Assembly: GCA_011389895.1 (NCBI GenBank)
Contig: JAABTN010000028.1
Span: 1-37,906 of the forward strand
Length of the DNA: 37,906 bases
Source: Maritimibacter sp.
GTDB taxonomy: Bacteria > Pseudomonadota > Alphaproteobacteria > Rhodobacterales > Rhodobacteraceae
Direction: 5' to 3'
Shown here one piece after another: positions 1-8,289 of the stretch (positions within the stretch are counted from its first letter, which is position 1; the number at the start of each line of letters is the position of its first letter). Both the position numbers and the translations under genes were made by a program. Below the pieces are notes generated by a model. That model made no database searches, had not been told where the DNA came from, and was given only the letters and a program-made list of their open reading frames with translations.

Positions 1-1416
1 GTTTCAATTTTTGACGAGATGTGGGGACGTGAAGAAAACCTTCGCACCCCGTATTCCGAGTTTCAGACATGGTTCGAGGAACAAGATCCGAAACGCCTGC
101 GCAAAAAGCAGCGCGAAGCGGAAGAACTGTTCCGGCTGACCGGCATCACCTTCAACGTCTACGGTCGGCAGGAGGCCGAAGAACGGTTGATCCCGTTCGA
201 CATCGTGCCCCGGATCATATCGGCCCGCGAATGGTTGAAGCTGTCCAAGGGGATCGAACAAAGGGTGCGCGCGATCAACGCGTTTCTTGGCGACATCTAC
301 GGGCGGCAGGAAATCATCAAGGCCGGGCGAATCCCGGTCGAGATGATCGCGGGGAACGAAGCCTTCCTGCCGCAGATGGTCGGCGTGAAACCGGCGGGGG
401 GCGTTTATACCCATATCGTCGGGATCGACCTTGTCCGCACCGCTGACAACGAATTCTACGTGCTCGAAGACAACGCGCGCACACCGTCTGGTGTCAGCTA
501 CATGCTGGAAAACCGCGAAACGATGCTCCAGATGTTTCCCGAGCTTTTCGCCCGCACATCGGTGCGACCGGTGTCGAATTATCCCGCTGACCTGCGCCGG
601 TCCTTGGCCGCCTGTGCGCCTGCCGCCACCAACGGGCCCCCGACCGTGGCCGTCCTGACGCCTGGTATTTTCAATTCCGCCTATTTCGAACACGCCTTTC
701 TGGCCGACCAGATGAGCGCGGAACTGGTCGAAGGGCATGATCTTCGGGTGGTCGATGGCCGGGTGGCGATGCGCACGACACGGGGGTATCAGCCGATCGA
801 CGTGTTGTATCGGCGGGTGGATGACGATTTCCTCGACCCGCTCAATTTCAACCCGGAGAGCCAGCTGGGCGTGCCCGGGATCATGGATGTCTACCGGGCC
901 GGGGGCATCACCATCGCCAATGCACCGGGCACCGGCGTGGCGGATGACAAGGCGATCTACAGCTACATGCCGGAGATCGTTGAATTCTACACCGGCGAGC
1001 GTCCGATCCTGCAAAACGTGCCGACATGGCGGTGTTCGGACCCCGAAAGCCTGTCCTATGTTCTCGACAATCTCGAAGAGCTGGTGGTGAAGGAGGTGCA
1101 TGGCTCCGGCGGTTACGGCATGCTCATCGGGCCTGCCGCCACGAAAAAGGACATCGCGGCCTTCAAGCGCAAGCTGAAGGCGCGGCCCGCCAATTATATC
1201 GCGCAACCGACGCTAAGCCTGTCCACGGTGCCGATTTTCACCAACACGGGCCTTGCGCCACGTCACGTGGATCTCAGGCCTTTCGTGCTGGTCAGCCCCG
1301 AGGGGGTCAACATCACCCCCGGCGGGCTGACCCGTGTCGCGCTCAAGAAAGGGTCGCTCGTGGTGAACTCGTCGCAGGGTGGCGGGACCAAGGACACCTG
1401 GGTGTTGGAGGACTGA
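1..1416 (+). CDS. Circularly permuted ATP-grasp protein (CP-ATPgrasp, DUF404/407), 5' end cut off
   Basis: The reading frame is open from base 1 (Val-Ser-Ile-Phe-Asp-Glu before the Met at base 19). The first ATG is therefore probably internal, and only a few N-terminal residues are missing; 471 residues are visible, close to full family length. Family hallmarks are seen: LEDNARTPSGVSYMLENR near residues 155-172, a glycine-rich VVKEVHGSGGYGML near 362-375, HVDLRPF near 420, and the C-terminal NSSQGGGTKDTW. ATP-grasp enzymes ligate a carboxylate to an amine through an acylphosphate. For this permuted class a peptide or amide ligase role is predicted by comparative genomics, and the substrate is unknown. 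It shares an ATGA overlap with the alpha-E gene and heads an operon ending in Anbu. No signal peptide is visible; it is probably cytoplasmic. The family is certain, the reaction is inferred. Confidence 0.93.
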   Translation, partial: VSIFDEMWGREENLRTPYSEFQTWFEEQDPKRLRKKQREAEELFRLTGITFNVYGRQEAEERLIPFDIVPRIISAREWLKLSKGIEQRVRAINAFLGDIYGRQEIIKAGRIPVEMIAGNEAFLPQMVGVKPAGGVYTHIVGIDLVRTADNEFYVLEDNARTPSGVSYMLENRETMLQMFPELFARTSVRPVSNYPADLRRSLAACAPAATNGPPTVAVLTPGIFNSAYFEHAFLADQMSAELVEGHDLRVVDGRVAMRTTRGYQPIDVLYRRVDDDFLDPLNFNPESQLGVPGIMDVYRAGGITIANAPGTGVADDKAIYSYMPEIVEFYTGERPILQNVPTWRCSDPESLSYVLDNLEELVVKEVHGSGGYGMLIGPAATKKDIAAFKRKLKARPANYIAQPTLSLSTVPIFTNTGLAPRHVDLRPFVLVSPEGVNITPGGLTRVALKKGSLVVNSSQGGGTKDTWVLED

Positions 1417-2354
1417 TGCTCGGGAAAACGGCAAATGGGCTATACTGGATGTTCCGCCACCTCGAACGGGCGGAGAACACCTCGCGCCTGATCGAAACCG
1501 GGCTGCGCATGTCGATCACCCGGTCCGGGTCGATGGAATGGGGCTCGGTCATGCAGACCGCCGGCGTGTTCGAGGGGTACAAGACCCACTATGGCGACAG
1601 GGTCACGCAGGATCAGGCGATCAACTGGATGCTGCGGGACAAGGACAATCCCTCCTCCGTTTTCTCGGCAATCTCGGGCGGTCGGCAAAACGCGCGGATC
1701 GTGCGCACCGCCCTGACCCACGAGGTTTGGGAGGCGATGAATGCCTGCTACATCAGGGTAAAAGACCAATTGGCCCGCAAGGTCGGCGAACGTGATGTGC
1801 CCGGCGTTCTGAAAACGATCCGGCAGCGCACCGCGCTGGTGCGCGGATCGACCCATGGCACGATGATGCGCAACGATGTCTACGATTTCGCGCGGATCGG
1901 CACGTTCCTTGAACGCGGTGACAACACGGCGCGGATCCTCGACGTGAAATATTACGTGCTGCTTCCATCGGTCTTTGCCGTCGGATCGACCATCGACAAC
2001 GTCCAATGGGACACGATCTTGCAATCGGTGTCGGCCAAGGGCGGCTACCGGATGGTCTATGGCAGTCAGCCGAACGCGCATGACATCGCGCAATTCCTGA
2101 TCCTCGACCAACGCATGCCCCGAAGCCTGAATTTCTGCGTCTCGAAGATCCGCGACAACCTTGGATATCTCGCGTCGGATTATGGCGCACGGCTTCCATC
2201 ACACGACATGGCCGACAAGCTTGCACAACGTCTGTCCATGCACGATATTGACGAAATCTTCGACTATGGGCTGCATGAATATATCCAGACCGTGCTCACG
2301 GCGCTGGGTCAGCTTGGGGGCCAGATCGAGCGGGACTACAGGTTCTATGTTTAG
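1416..2354 (+). CDS. Alpha-E domain protein (DUF403)
   Basis: This 312-residue, mostly helical protein carries the family signatures YWMFRHLERAENTSRLIE near residues 9-26 and FLERGDNTARILDVKYY near 163. The ATG at 1416 overlaps the preceding TGA (ATGA), and a GGAGG lies just upstream, so the start is well supported and translation is probably coupled. Alpha-E proteins almost always travel with circularly permuted ATP-grasp and transglutaminase-like genes, as here. Their biochemical role is not established; a partner or scaffold of the ATP-grasp enzyme, or a second enzyme in making a peptide tag, has been proposed. No membrane segment or signal peptide is seen. Confidence 0.93.
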   Translation: MLGKTANGLYWMFRHLERAENTSRLIETGLRMSITRSGSMEWGSVMQTAGVFEGYKTHYGDRVTQDQAINWMLRDKDNPSSVFSAISGGRQNARIVRTALTHEVWEAMNACYIRVKDQLARKVGERDVPGVLKTIRQRTALVRGSTHGTMMRNDVYDFARIGTFLERGDNTARILDVKYYVLLPSVFAVGSTIDNVQWDTILQSVSAKGGYRMVYGSQPNAHDIAQFLILDQRMPRSLNFCVSKIRDNLGYLASDYGARLPSHDMADKLAQRLSMHDIDEIFDYGLHEYIQTVLTALGQLGGQIERDYRFYV

Positions 2355-2362
2355 GAGCCCGA

Positions 2363-3160
2363 ATGCGGCTGAAGATCAGACATGCCACGCGCTACCAGTT
2401 CGACGAACCGGTGCTCTACGGGCTTCAACAATTGCGAAAGACGCCAAAGACCAGCCACCAGCAAGAGGTGGTCGAATGGGCCACCTACGTGGAAGGTGGC
2501 AAGAAGGAAGTCACCTTCGAGGACAATCATCATAATGTCGTCGAGCTGATTTCCTTTGATCGCGAGGCCACGCAGGTCACCGTGATTTCCGAGGGCGAAG
2601 TTGAGATCACCGGGAACGACGGCATCGTCGGGCGCCATCCCGGCCCCTCGCCCCTGTGGCTCTACGGGCGCGACACGCCCCGCACCAAGATCGGGCCGGG
2701 CACCCGCATGATCCTGAAACAGGTCGAAGGCAACAGCGCGCTGGACAAGCTGCATGCCCTGTCCGCGGCGATCCGCGACGCGGTCGAGTTCGAGGTGGGC
2801 ACATCTCAGGCCGACTGGACGGCAGAAGAAGCGGTCAGTCACGGGGCCGGTGTCTGTCAGGATCACACGCACATCTTCCTCACCTGCGCGCGCCACATGG
2901 GCCACCCGGCGCGCTATGTCTCGGGCTACCTGATGATGAACGACCGCGTCGATCAGGATGCCACCCACGCCTGGGCCGAGGCCCATGTTGACGGGCTAGG
3001 TTGGGTTGGCTTCGATGTCTCGAACGGCTATTCGCCGGATGAACGCTACGTGCGGGTCGCAACCGGGCTCGATTACACCGAAGCCGCGCCGGTGCGGGGC
3101 AGCCGGATCGGCGGCGCGGACGAAGCGCTTGATGTCCAGATACAGGTCGCCCAGCAGTGA
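2363..3160 (+). CDS. Transglutaminase-like cysteine peptidase
   Basis: This 265-residue protein has an N-terminal beta-rich region starting MRLKIRHATRYQF (the transglutaminase N-terminal domain) and a papain-like core. The triad is readable as Cys165 in GVCQDHTH, His202 in ATHAWAEAH and Asp218 in GFDVSNG. The start follows a TAGGAG ribosome-binding site 8 bp after the alpha-E stop. Family members act as peptidases or amide hydrolases more often than as crosslinkers. In this operon type it is predicted to cut or transfer the product of the ATP-grasp enzyme. There is no signal peptide, so it should act in the cytoplasm with Anbu. Confidence 0.93.
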   Translation: MRLKIRHATRYQFDEPVLYGLQQLRKTPKTSHQQEVVEWATYVEGGKKEVTFEDNHHNVVELISFDREATQVTVISEGEVEITGNDGIVGRHPGPSPLWLYGRDTPRTKIGPGTRMILKQVEGNSALDKLHALSAAIRDAVEFEVGTSQADWTAEEAVSHGAGVCQDHTHIFLTCARHMGHPARYVSGYLMMNDRVDQDATHAWAEAHVDGLGWVGFDVSNGYSPDERYVRVATGLDYTEAAPVRGSRIGGADEALDVQIQVAQQ

Positions 3161-3170
3161 GACGAAAAAC

Positions 3171-3911
3171 ATGACTTATTGCGTCGGTATGATGCTGGAC
3201 CGCGGGCTGGTAATGATGTCGGACACGCGGACGAATGCCGGTGTCGACAATATCTCGACCTTCAACAAGATGCACACTTGGGAAGTGCCGGGAGAGCGCA
3301 TCTTTGTCTTGATGAGCGCGGGCAACCTTGCCACGACGCAATCGGTCGTCTCGATCCTTGGGGAGCGGACCAAGGCACATGAAGATCGGCTACCATCGCT
3401 TTTCGAGGTGCCTTCGATGTTTCAGGCCGCGCGGCTGATCGCGGACACGTTGCGCGACGTGATCGCACAGCACGAGGGCATTGGGGCCGAGGCGGAAAGC
3501 GCCTTTGGCGCGACGCTGATCCTCGGGGGTCAGATCGCGGGCGGGCCACCCCGGCTTTTCCTGATCTACCCGGAGGGCAATTTCATCGAAGCCGGGGCGG
3601 ACAGCCCGTTCTTCCAGATCGGCGAAACCAAGTATGGCCGTCCGATCCTCGTGCGCGCCTATGATCCGCAGATGAGCTTTGAGTCGGCGCTGAAGCTTCT
3701 GTGCGTCAGCTTTGACAGCACGGTGAAAGCCAATCTCTCGGTCGGTCTGCCGTTCGATTTCCAGCTTTACGAAACCGACAGCCTGAAGCTGGGGCTTCGG
3801 TCGCGCATTCATACCGACGACCCGTATTACCAGGCGATTTCGACCGAATGGGGGGCCGCGCTCAAGCAGGCCCTCGACAGCCTGCCGGATTTCGATCTGG
3901 ACGACGCCTGA
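3171..3911 (+). CDS. Anbu, proteasome-type peptidase (ancestral beta subunit)
   Basis: This 246-residue Ntn-hydrolase has the proteasome beta fold. After removal of Met1 the N-terminus is Thr-Tyr-Cys-Val-Gly. Counting that Thr as 1, Asp17 falls in MMSDTRTNAG and Lys32 in TFNKMHTW, which matches the proteasomal T1/D17/K33 catalytic set almost exactly. The ATG at 3171 is chosen because it exposes this Thr directly, with no propeptide; upstream in-frame codons lie inside the transglutaminase gene. Anbu differs from HslV and from actinobacterial 20S subunits, and its ATPase partner and natural substrate are unsettled. It is the last gene of the ATP-grasp/alpha-E/transglutaminase operon, with a 10-bp gap. 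No unfoldase gene is nearby. Confidence 0.92.
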   Translation: MTYCVGMMLDRGLVMMSDTRTNAGVDNISTFNKMHTWEVPGERIFVLMSAGNLATTQSVVSILGERTKAHEDRLPSLFEVPSMFQAARLIADTLRDVIAQHEGIGAEAESAFGATLILGGQIAGGPPRLFLIYPEGNFIEAGADSPFFQIGETKYGRPILVRAYDPQMSFESALKLLCVSFDSTVKANLSVGLPFDFQLYETDSLKLGLRSRIHTDDPYYQAISTEWGAALKQALDSLPDFDLDDA

Positions 3912-3977
3912 CTGGCCACCGGTGCCGCGCCTTCATATGATGCGGGCCATGATACAGGTGCTTGGCCAAGGACAGTG

Positions 3978-5711
3978 ATGATCATGATCCGCCCGTTTCT
4001 CTTTCTCTGCGTCACCGCGCTGGCCGCCGTGGCGGTGGGATGGACGGCCTATGAAGACCGGATGAGCCGTCTGGCAGAACGGGGGGAAACCGACCTCGCC
4101 CTCGCCGCCGACCGCGTGACCGCGCAGCTCTTCAGGTATCGGGAATTGGCCGTGGTCCTGTCGCGCCACCCCGACTTGAACGCGCTTTTGCAGGGCGAGG
4201 GCGATGTTCGTGCCGCCGCCGAAGTGGTGCAGAGCATGGCGGACATGACGGGCGCGCGTGATGTGTCGGTGGTCGACCGGACGGGCCGGATCGCGGTCGG
4301 CAGCGCGGGCAGCAGCGTGGCCCGCGACCCGGCGGATGCGCCCCTGAACCGTGCGCTGGCCGGCGCGCTTGGCACGGATAACGAGATCATCGTTGGCCCC
4401 CGCAACCCGACCCGCGTGTTCGCCTTTGCCGCCCCTGTTCGAAACGACGAAGGCGCGGTGATCGGCGCGGTCATGACCCGGGTTCAGGTCGATCATATCG
4501 AGAACAACTGGCCGGGTGACGCCCCGCCGGTCTTCTTCACAAACCGCGCAGGGCAGGTGTTTTTGTCGAACCGGTCGGAATTGATCCTGCTTGATCGCGA
4601 AAACGGTTTGCCGCCCTACCGCGAGATATGGGTGACAGGCCACGAGGAATGGTGGATCGACGGGGGCCGGTATCTGCCCGCCAAGGCGATCCACCTGTCA
4701 CGCGACCTTCCCACCGTCGGGCTGACCGCCGAGATCCTGATCAGCAGCGCCTCGGCCCTTGCCAGCGCGCTGTCGTGGGCGCTGATCGCCGCCGGTGCCT
4801 TCCTGACCTTCGGCGCGGCGTTCGTTGTCGTAGCGCAAAAGCGCAAAGCGCTCGCCGATCGGCTTGAACTTGAAGCCGCGGCCAACACGATGCTTGAGGC
4901 CCGCGTGGCTGAGCGGACGCAGGAATTGACCAGCGTCAACGCCGACCTCAGACGCGAGGTGGTGGAACGTAAGGAGGCCGAAGCGGCCTTGAAACGGGCG
5001 CAAGACGACCTTGTGCAGGCGGGCAAGCTTTCGGCGCTGGGACAGATGTCGGCGGGGATCAGCCACGAATTGAACCAACCGCTCATGGCGATCCGGTCTT
5101 TTGCCGAAAACGGCGAGCTTTTCTTTGACCGGGGCAAGCCTGACCGGGCCCGCGACAATCTTGGCCGGATATCCGACCTTGCCCGCCGGATGGGGCGGAT
5201 CATCCAGAACCTGCGCGCCTTCTCGCGGCAGGAAAGCGGCCCGATCACCGATGTCGATCTCGCCGCCGTGGTCGCAGCCGCCATCGAGGTGACCGAGGAC
5301 AAGCTCAAGCAGCATGACGTCACGCTCGCCTACCGGGTGCCGGAGCGCCCCGTGATGGTGCGCGGCGGTGAAGTGCGCCTCCAACAGGTGATCGTGAACC
5401 TTCTGTCCAACGCCGTGGATGCGATGGTCGGCGCGCCAGAGCGGCAGATCGACCTGACCATCGACACCGGCGAGGCGGTGCGCCTGACCATCCGGGACAC
5501 CGGCCCCGGTATCGCGAACCCGGACCGGGTGTTCGACCCGTTCTATACCACCAAGGAGGTGGGGCGTGCCGGGGGCATGGGGTTGGGCCTGTCGATCTCA
5601 TACGGGCTGGTCCAAAGCTTTGGCGGGGCCATTCGGGGCGCGAACCACCCCGAGGGCGGCGCGGTCTTTACCGTCGATCTCGTGCCCGCCGGGCTGGAGG
5701 TAGCCGCATGA
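3978..5711 (+). CDS. dctB: DctB-type sensor histidine kinase
   Basis: This is a membrane sensor kinase of about 577 residues. It has an N-terminal membrane segment (residues 3-22), a periplasmic PDC-like sensor of about 230 residues, a second membrane segment (about 255-290), a coiled-coil linker, then HisKA with SAGISHELNQPLMAIRSF (His near 363) and HATPase_c with the N box QVIVNLLSNAVDAM, DTGPGI and GGMGLGLSI. GTG 3975, ATG 3978 and ATG 3984 are all possible starts; 3978 is chosen as the first ATG after AAGGAC. DctB senses C4-dicarboxylates and phosphorylates DctD. It overlaps dctD by ATGA and sits upstream of a TRAP transporter. The class is clear; the ligand is inferred from the neighbours. 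Confidence 0.9.
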   Translation: MIMIRPFLFLCVTALAAVAVGWTAYEDRMSRLAERGETDLALAADRVTAQLFRYRELAVVLSRHPDLNALLQGEGDVRAAAEVVQSMADMTGARDVSVVDRTGRIAVGSAGSSVARDPADAPLNRALAGALGTDNEIIVGPRNPTRVFAFAAPVRNDEGAVIGAVMTRVQVDHIENNWPGDAPPVFFTNRAGQVFLSNRSELILLDRENGLPPYREIWVTGHEEWWIDGGRYLPAKAIHLSRDLPTVGLTAEILISSASALASALSWALIAAGAFLTFGAAFVVVAQKRKALADRLELEAAANTMLEARVAERTQELTSVNADLRREVVERKEAEAALKRAQDDLVQAGKLSALGQMSAGISHELNQPLMAIRSFAENGELFFDRGKPDRARDNLGRISDLARRMGRIIQNLRAFSRQESGPITDVDLAAVVAAAIEVTEDKLKQHDVTLAYRVPERPVMVRGGEVRLQQVIVNLLSNAVDAMVGAPERQIDLTIDTGEAVRLTIRDTGPGIANPDRVFDPFYTTKEVGRAGGMGLGLSISYGLVQSFGGAIRGANHPEGGAVFTVDLVPAGLEVAA

Positions 5712-6934
5712 CACGGCGTGTGCTTCTGGTCGACGATGACAGCGCCGTGCGCGACGCCCTGGGTCAAACGCTTGAGCTTGCCGATCTCAACCCCGTGCTC
5801 GCGGGCAGTTATATCGAGGCGAAGGATCACATTACGCCCGACTTCACCGGCGTGGTGGTCAGCGATATTCGCATGCCCGGCAAGGATGGGTTCGCGCTTC
5901 TGGACTATGCCCACGGGGTCGATCCCGACCTGCCCGTCGTTCTTCTGACCGGCGAAGGCGACGTGCCGACCGCCGTGCGCGGCATGGCAGCGGGGGCATT
6001 CGATTTTCTCGAAAAACCCTGTGCGCCCTCCGATCTTCTGGCGGTGGTCGAGCGCGCGTTGAAGACCCGCGCGCTGGTGCTTGAGAACCGGTCACTCAGG
6101 GCGCAGGTCGAGGCGGGCGATGCCGCCGCGCGGCTTTTGCGCGGCACCTCGGCGCTGTCATCGAAAATGCGCTCGGATGCGCGCAAGGTGGCCCAGACCA
6201 TGGCGGATGTCCTGATCACCGGGGAGCCGGGGGTGGGGACCGCGAAAATGGCCGAGGTAATCCACCTGCTGTCCGCCGTGTCACGCGGTCCTTTCATAAA
6301 GATCGCGGGGGCTGGGACCGATCCGGACACGCTCCACGCCCGGTTCGACGAGGCCGAAGGGGGCTCTCTCTTCATTGACGAGGTCGCGGGGCTGGGCCAG
6401 CCCGCGCAATTCGCGCTGTTGGAACGGCTTGAGGTGCCCGCCGCCCCGCGCGTGCTTGCGGGCACCTATCACGACCTTGACGCGCGGGCGCAGGCGGGCA
6501 CGTTCAACCCCGATCTTTTCTACCGCCTCGAAGCCGCGCGCATCCATATTCCACCGCTCAGGGACCGGCGCGAAGACATTCCGACGCTGTTTCGCCATTA
6601 CGTGGCCATCACCTGTGAACAGGCCGCGCTGCCCGCGCCCGAGGTGCCGCAGGAGGTGACCCAACGCCTCATGGCGCAGGATTGGCCGGGCAACGCGCGC
6701 GCGCTTATGAACGCCGCGATGCGCTATGCCATGGGGTTGTCGGAACCGGACGCCGAGGGGGGTCTCGGGCTTGCCGAACGGATGGCCGAGGTCGAGCGCG
6801 CCTTCTTGATCGAGGCGCTGCGCACCCACGGTGGCCGAGCCTCGGACACCGCGCAAAGCCTTGGGCTTCCCCGCAAGACGTTCTACGACAAGCTCGCCCG
6901 CCACGGGTTGAAGCCCGAGGATTTCCGCGCCTGA
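5708..6934 (+). CDS. dctD: DctD-like response regulator with degenerate sigma-54 AAA+ domain
   Basis: This 408-residue protein has a receiver domain with acidic pocket D9-D11, phospho-acceptor D53 and the KP dipeptide in FLEKPC. An AAA+ domain spans about 140-340 and a Fis-type helix-turn-helix closes the protein (RASDTAQSLGLPRKTFYDKLARHG). The AAA+ domain is odd. Walker A reads GEPGVGTAKM where GETGTGKE is expected, so the P-loop lysine is displaced. The segment that should hold GAFTGA is absent: IAGAGTDPDTLHARFDEAEGG runs straight into Walker B (GGSLFIDEV). The arginine-finger region (LFYRL) and LRDRREDI remain. It is also shorter than usual DctD proteins (about 440-460 residues). It probably controls the adjacent TRAP operon, but a standard sigma-54 mechanism is doubtful. 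Confidence 0.87.
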   Translation: MTRRVLLVDDDSAVRDALGQTLELADLNPVLAGSYIEAKDHITPDFTGVVVSDIRMPGKDGFALLDYAHGVDPDLPVVLLTGEGDVPTAVRGMAAGAFDFLEKPCAPSDLLAVVERALKTRALVLENRSLRAQVEAGDAAARLLRGTSALSSKMRSDARKVAQTMADVLITGEPGVGTAKMAEVIHLLSAVSRGPFIKIAGAGTDPDTLHARFDEAEGGSLFIDEVAGLGQPAQFALLERLEVPAAPRVLAGTYHDLDARAQAGTFNPDLFYRLEAARIHIPPLRDRREDIPTLFRHYVAITCEQAALPAPEVPQEVTQRLMAQDWPGNARALMNAAMRYAMGLSEPDAEGGLGLAERMAEVERAFLIEALRTHGGRASDTAQSLGLPRKTFYDKLARHGLKPEDFRA

Positions 6935-6960
6935 CTGTGTGAAAAACCGCACAGTCAGGC
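6929..6960. promoter_or_regulatory. Operator-like dyad 1 upstream of dctP (possible DctD site)
   Basis: A 13-bp inverted repeat, GCCTGACTGTGTG / CGCACAGTCAGGC with a 6-base centre and one mismatch, spans the dctD stop codon. Its core CTGTGTG-N6-CGCACAG is repeated in the second dyad at 6967-6988, with centres 33 bp (about three helical turns) apart. This tandem layout resembles the paired DctD sites in front of rhizobial dctA. The hairpin could also weakly terminate dctBD transcripts, although no T tract follows. DctD binding is inference. Confidence 0.5.
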
Positions 6961-6966
6961 GCAAAC

Positions 6967-6988
6967 ACTATGCGGAAATTCGCACAGT
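6967..6988. promoter_or_regulatory. Operator-like dyad 2 upstream of dctP (possible DctD site)
   Basis: ACTATGCG-GAAATT-CGCACAGT pairs at 7 of 8 positions and shares the CGCACAG half-site and 6-base centre with dyad 1. It lies about 170 bp upstream of the dctP ATG and about 80 bp upstream of a sigma-54-like element at 7056-7073, a normal geometry for an upstream activating site. Confidence 0.5.
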
Positions 6989-7054
6989 TGGGGGTTGGAA
7001 AGCCAAGTCACGCTGTCCTGTTTCCATCCAACTTTCTGGAAATAAATCACTTTT

Positions 7055-7073
7055 TGGTGCCATGTCCTTGCAT
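7055..7073 (+). promoter_or_regulatory. Sigma-54-like promoter with non-standard spacing (weak)
   Basis: TGG at 7055-7057 followed by TTGCAT at 7068-7073 resembles a -24/-12 promoter. The GG and GC dinucleotides are separated by 12 bases, whereas 10 is required in canonical sigma-54 promoters. The -12 half is perfect and the -24 half is off-register. It could be a degenerate sigma-54 site or chance. Confidence 0.25.
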
Positions 7074-7159
7074 CAATTCTCCCCTTGCCGGGATGCATGG
7101 CGCGCCGCCAGATAACCGCGGTCCCCGATACGGGGCCGGAATACATGGAGGAGATACAG

Positions 7160-8170
7160 ATGAAATTCCTGACAACCGCCCTGACCGCGGCCACGCTCGC
7201 CGCTGGCACCTTCGCCGGCACCGCCGCCATCGCGGCCTGTGACGACGGCGAAATGGTGATCAAGTTCAGCCACGTCACCAACACCGACAAGCACCCCAAG
7301 GGCATCGCCGCCAGCCTTCTCATGCAGCGGGTGAACGACGAAATGAACGGCACGGCCTGCATGGAAGTGTTCCCCAACTCCACGCTCTACAACGATGATC
7401 AGGTTCTCGAAGCCATGCTTCAGGGTGACGTGCAGCTTGCCGCCCCGTCGCTGTCGAAATTCGAAACCTTCACCAAGGTCTACCGCATCTTCGATCTGCC
7501 CTTCATGTTCAAGAACATGGACGCGGTCGAAGAGTTTCAGCAATCCGAGGCCGGTGCCGCGATGAAAGACGCCATGGCGCGTCGCGGTCTTCAGGGGCTT
7601 GCGTTCTGGCACAACGGGCTGAAGCAGTTCTCGGCCAACAAGCCGCTTATCTCGCCGGAAGATGCCGCCGGGCTCAAGTTCCGGGTGCAGCCGTCGGATG
7701 TGCTTGTCGCCCAGATGGAGGCGCTCGATGCCTCGCCGCAACCGATGGCCTTCTCGGAAGTCTACGGGGCCTTGCAGACCGGGGTGGTCGACGGGCAGGA
7801 AAACACCTGGTCGAACATCTACGGCAAGAAATTCTTCGAAGTGCAGGATGGGATCACCGAGACCAACCACGGTGTGCTCGATTACCTTGTCGTGGCCTCC
7901 GTCGATTGGCTCGATAGCCTCGATGCCGGTGTGCGGGACCAGTTCATGACCATCCTTGACGAGGTCACGGTCGAACGGAACGCAGCCATCGCCGATGTCG
8001 ATGCCGAGAACCGTCAGGCCGTGCTGGATGCCGGTGGTGTCATTCGCGAGCTTTCGGCGGAACAACGCGCAACTTGGGTCGAGGCGATGAAGCCCGTCTG
8101 GGAACAGTTCGAAAGCGACGTTGGTGCCGAGAACATCGCCGCGGCACAAGCGATCAACGACAAGCACTGA
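7160..8170 (+). CDS. dctP: TRAP transporter substrate-binding protein, DctP family
   Basis: This 336-residue periplasmic protein has a signal peptide (MKFLTTALTAATLAAG..., cleavage probably near residue 26). DctP-family motifs include IKFSHVTNTDKHPKG, LKFRVQPSD, which carries the conserved carboxylate-binding arginine, and VVDGQENTWSNI. The ATG at 7160 is preceded by GGAGGAGA; the longer upstream reading frame lacks a signal peptide and is rejected. It delivers a carboxylate, probably a C4-dicarboxylate given the DctBD neighbours, to DctQM. A strong hairpin separates it from dctQ. Confidence 0.93.
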   Translation: MKFLTTALTAATLAAGTFAGTAAIAACDDGEMVIKFSHVTNTDKHPKGIAASLLMQRVNDEMNGTACMEVFPNSTLYNDDQVLEAMLQGDVQLAAPSLSKFETFTKVYRIFDLPFMFKNMDAVEEFQQSEAGAAMKDAMARRGLQGLAFWHNGLKQFSANKPLISPEDAAGLKFRVQPSDVLVAQMEALDASPQPMAFSEVYGALQTGVVDGQENTWSNIYGKKFFEVQDGITETNHGVLDYLVVASVDWLDSLDAGVRDQFMTILDEVTVERNAAIADVDAENRQAVLDAGGVIRELSAEQRATWVEAMKPVWEQFESDVGAENIAAAQAINDKH

Positions 8171-8190
8171 TCCTTGTTCGCGTGACAGGT

Positions 8191-8220
8191 CTGGCCCCGG
8201 GGTCACCCGCCCGGGGCCAG
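8191..8220 (+). terminator. Intercistronic hairpin between dctP and dctQ
   Basis: A perfect 11-bp stem, CTGGCCCCGGG / CCCGGGGCCAG, encloses an 8-base loop with no T tract after it. It probably stabilises the dctP part of the mRNA or partially terminates, so that binding protein exceeds permease. The same arrangement follows the other four binding-protein genes in the window. Confidence 0.7.
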
Positions 8221-8289
8221 ACACCCCACGCACCATCCGCATGCGGCCCGCAGGGGCAGGCGGTCTACTTCGAATAGGGGGAAATCGGG

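Noticed and set aside
7085..7159. Upstream start for dctP that adds 25 residues
   Set aside because: It would bury the signal peptide; the ATG at 7160 has a strong GGAGGAGA site.
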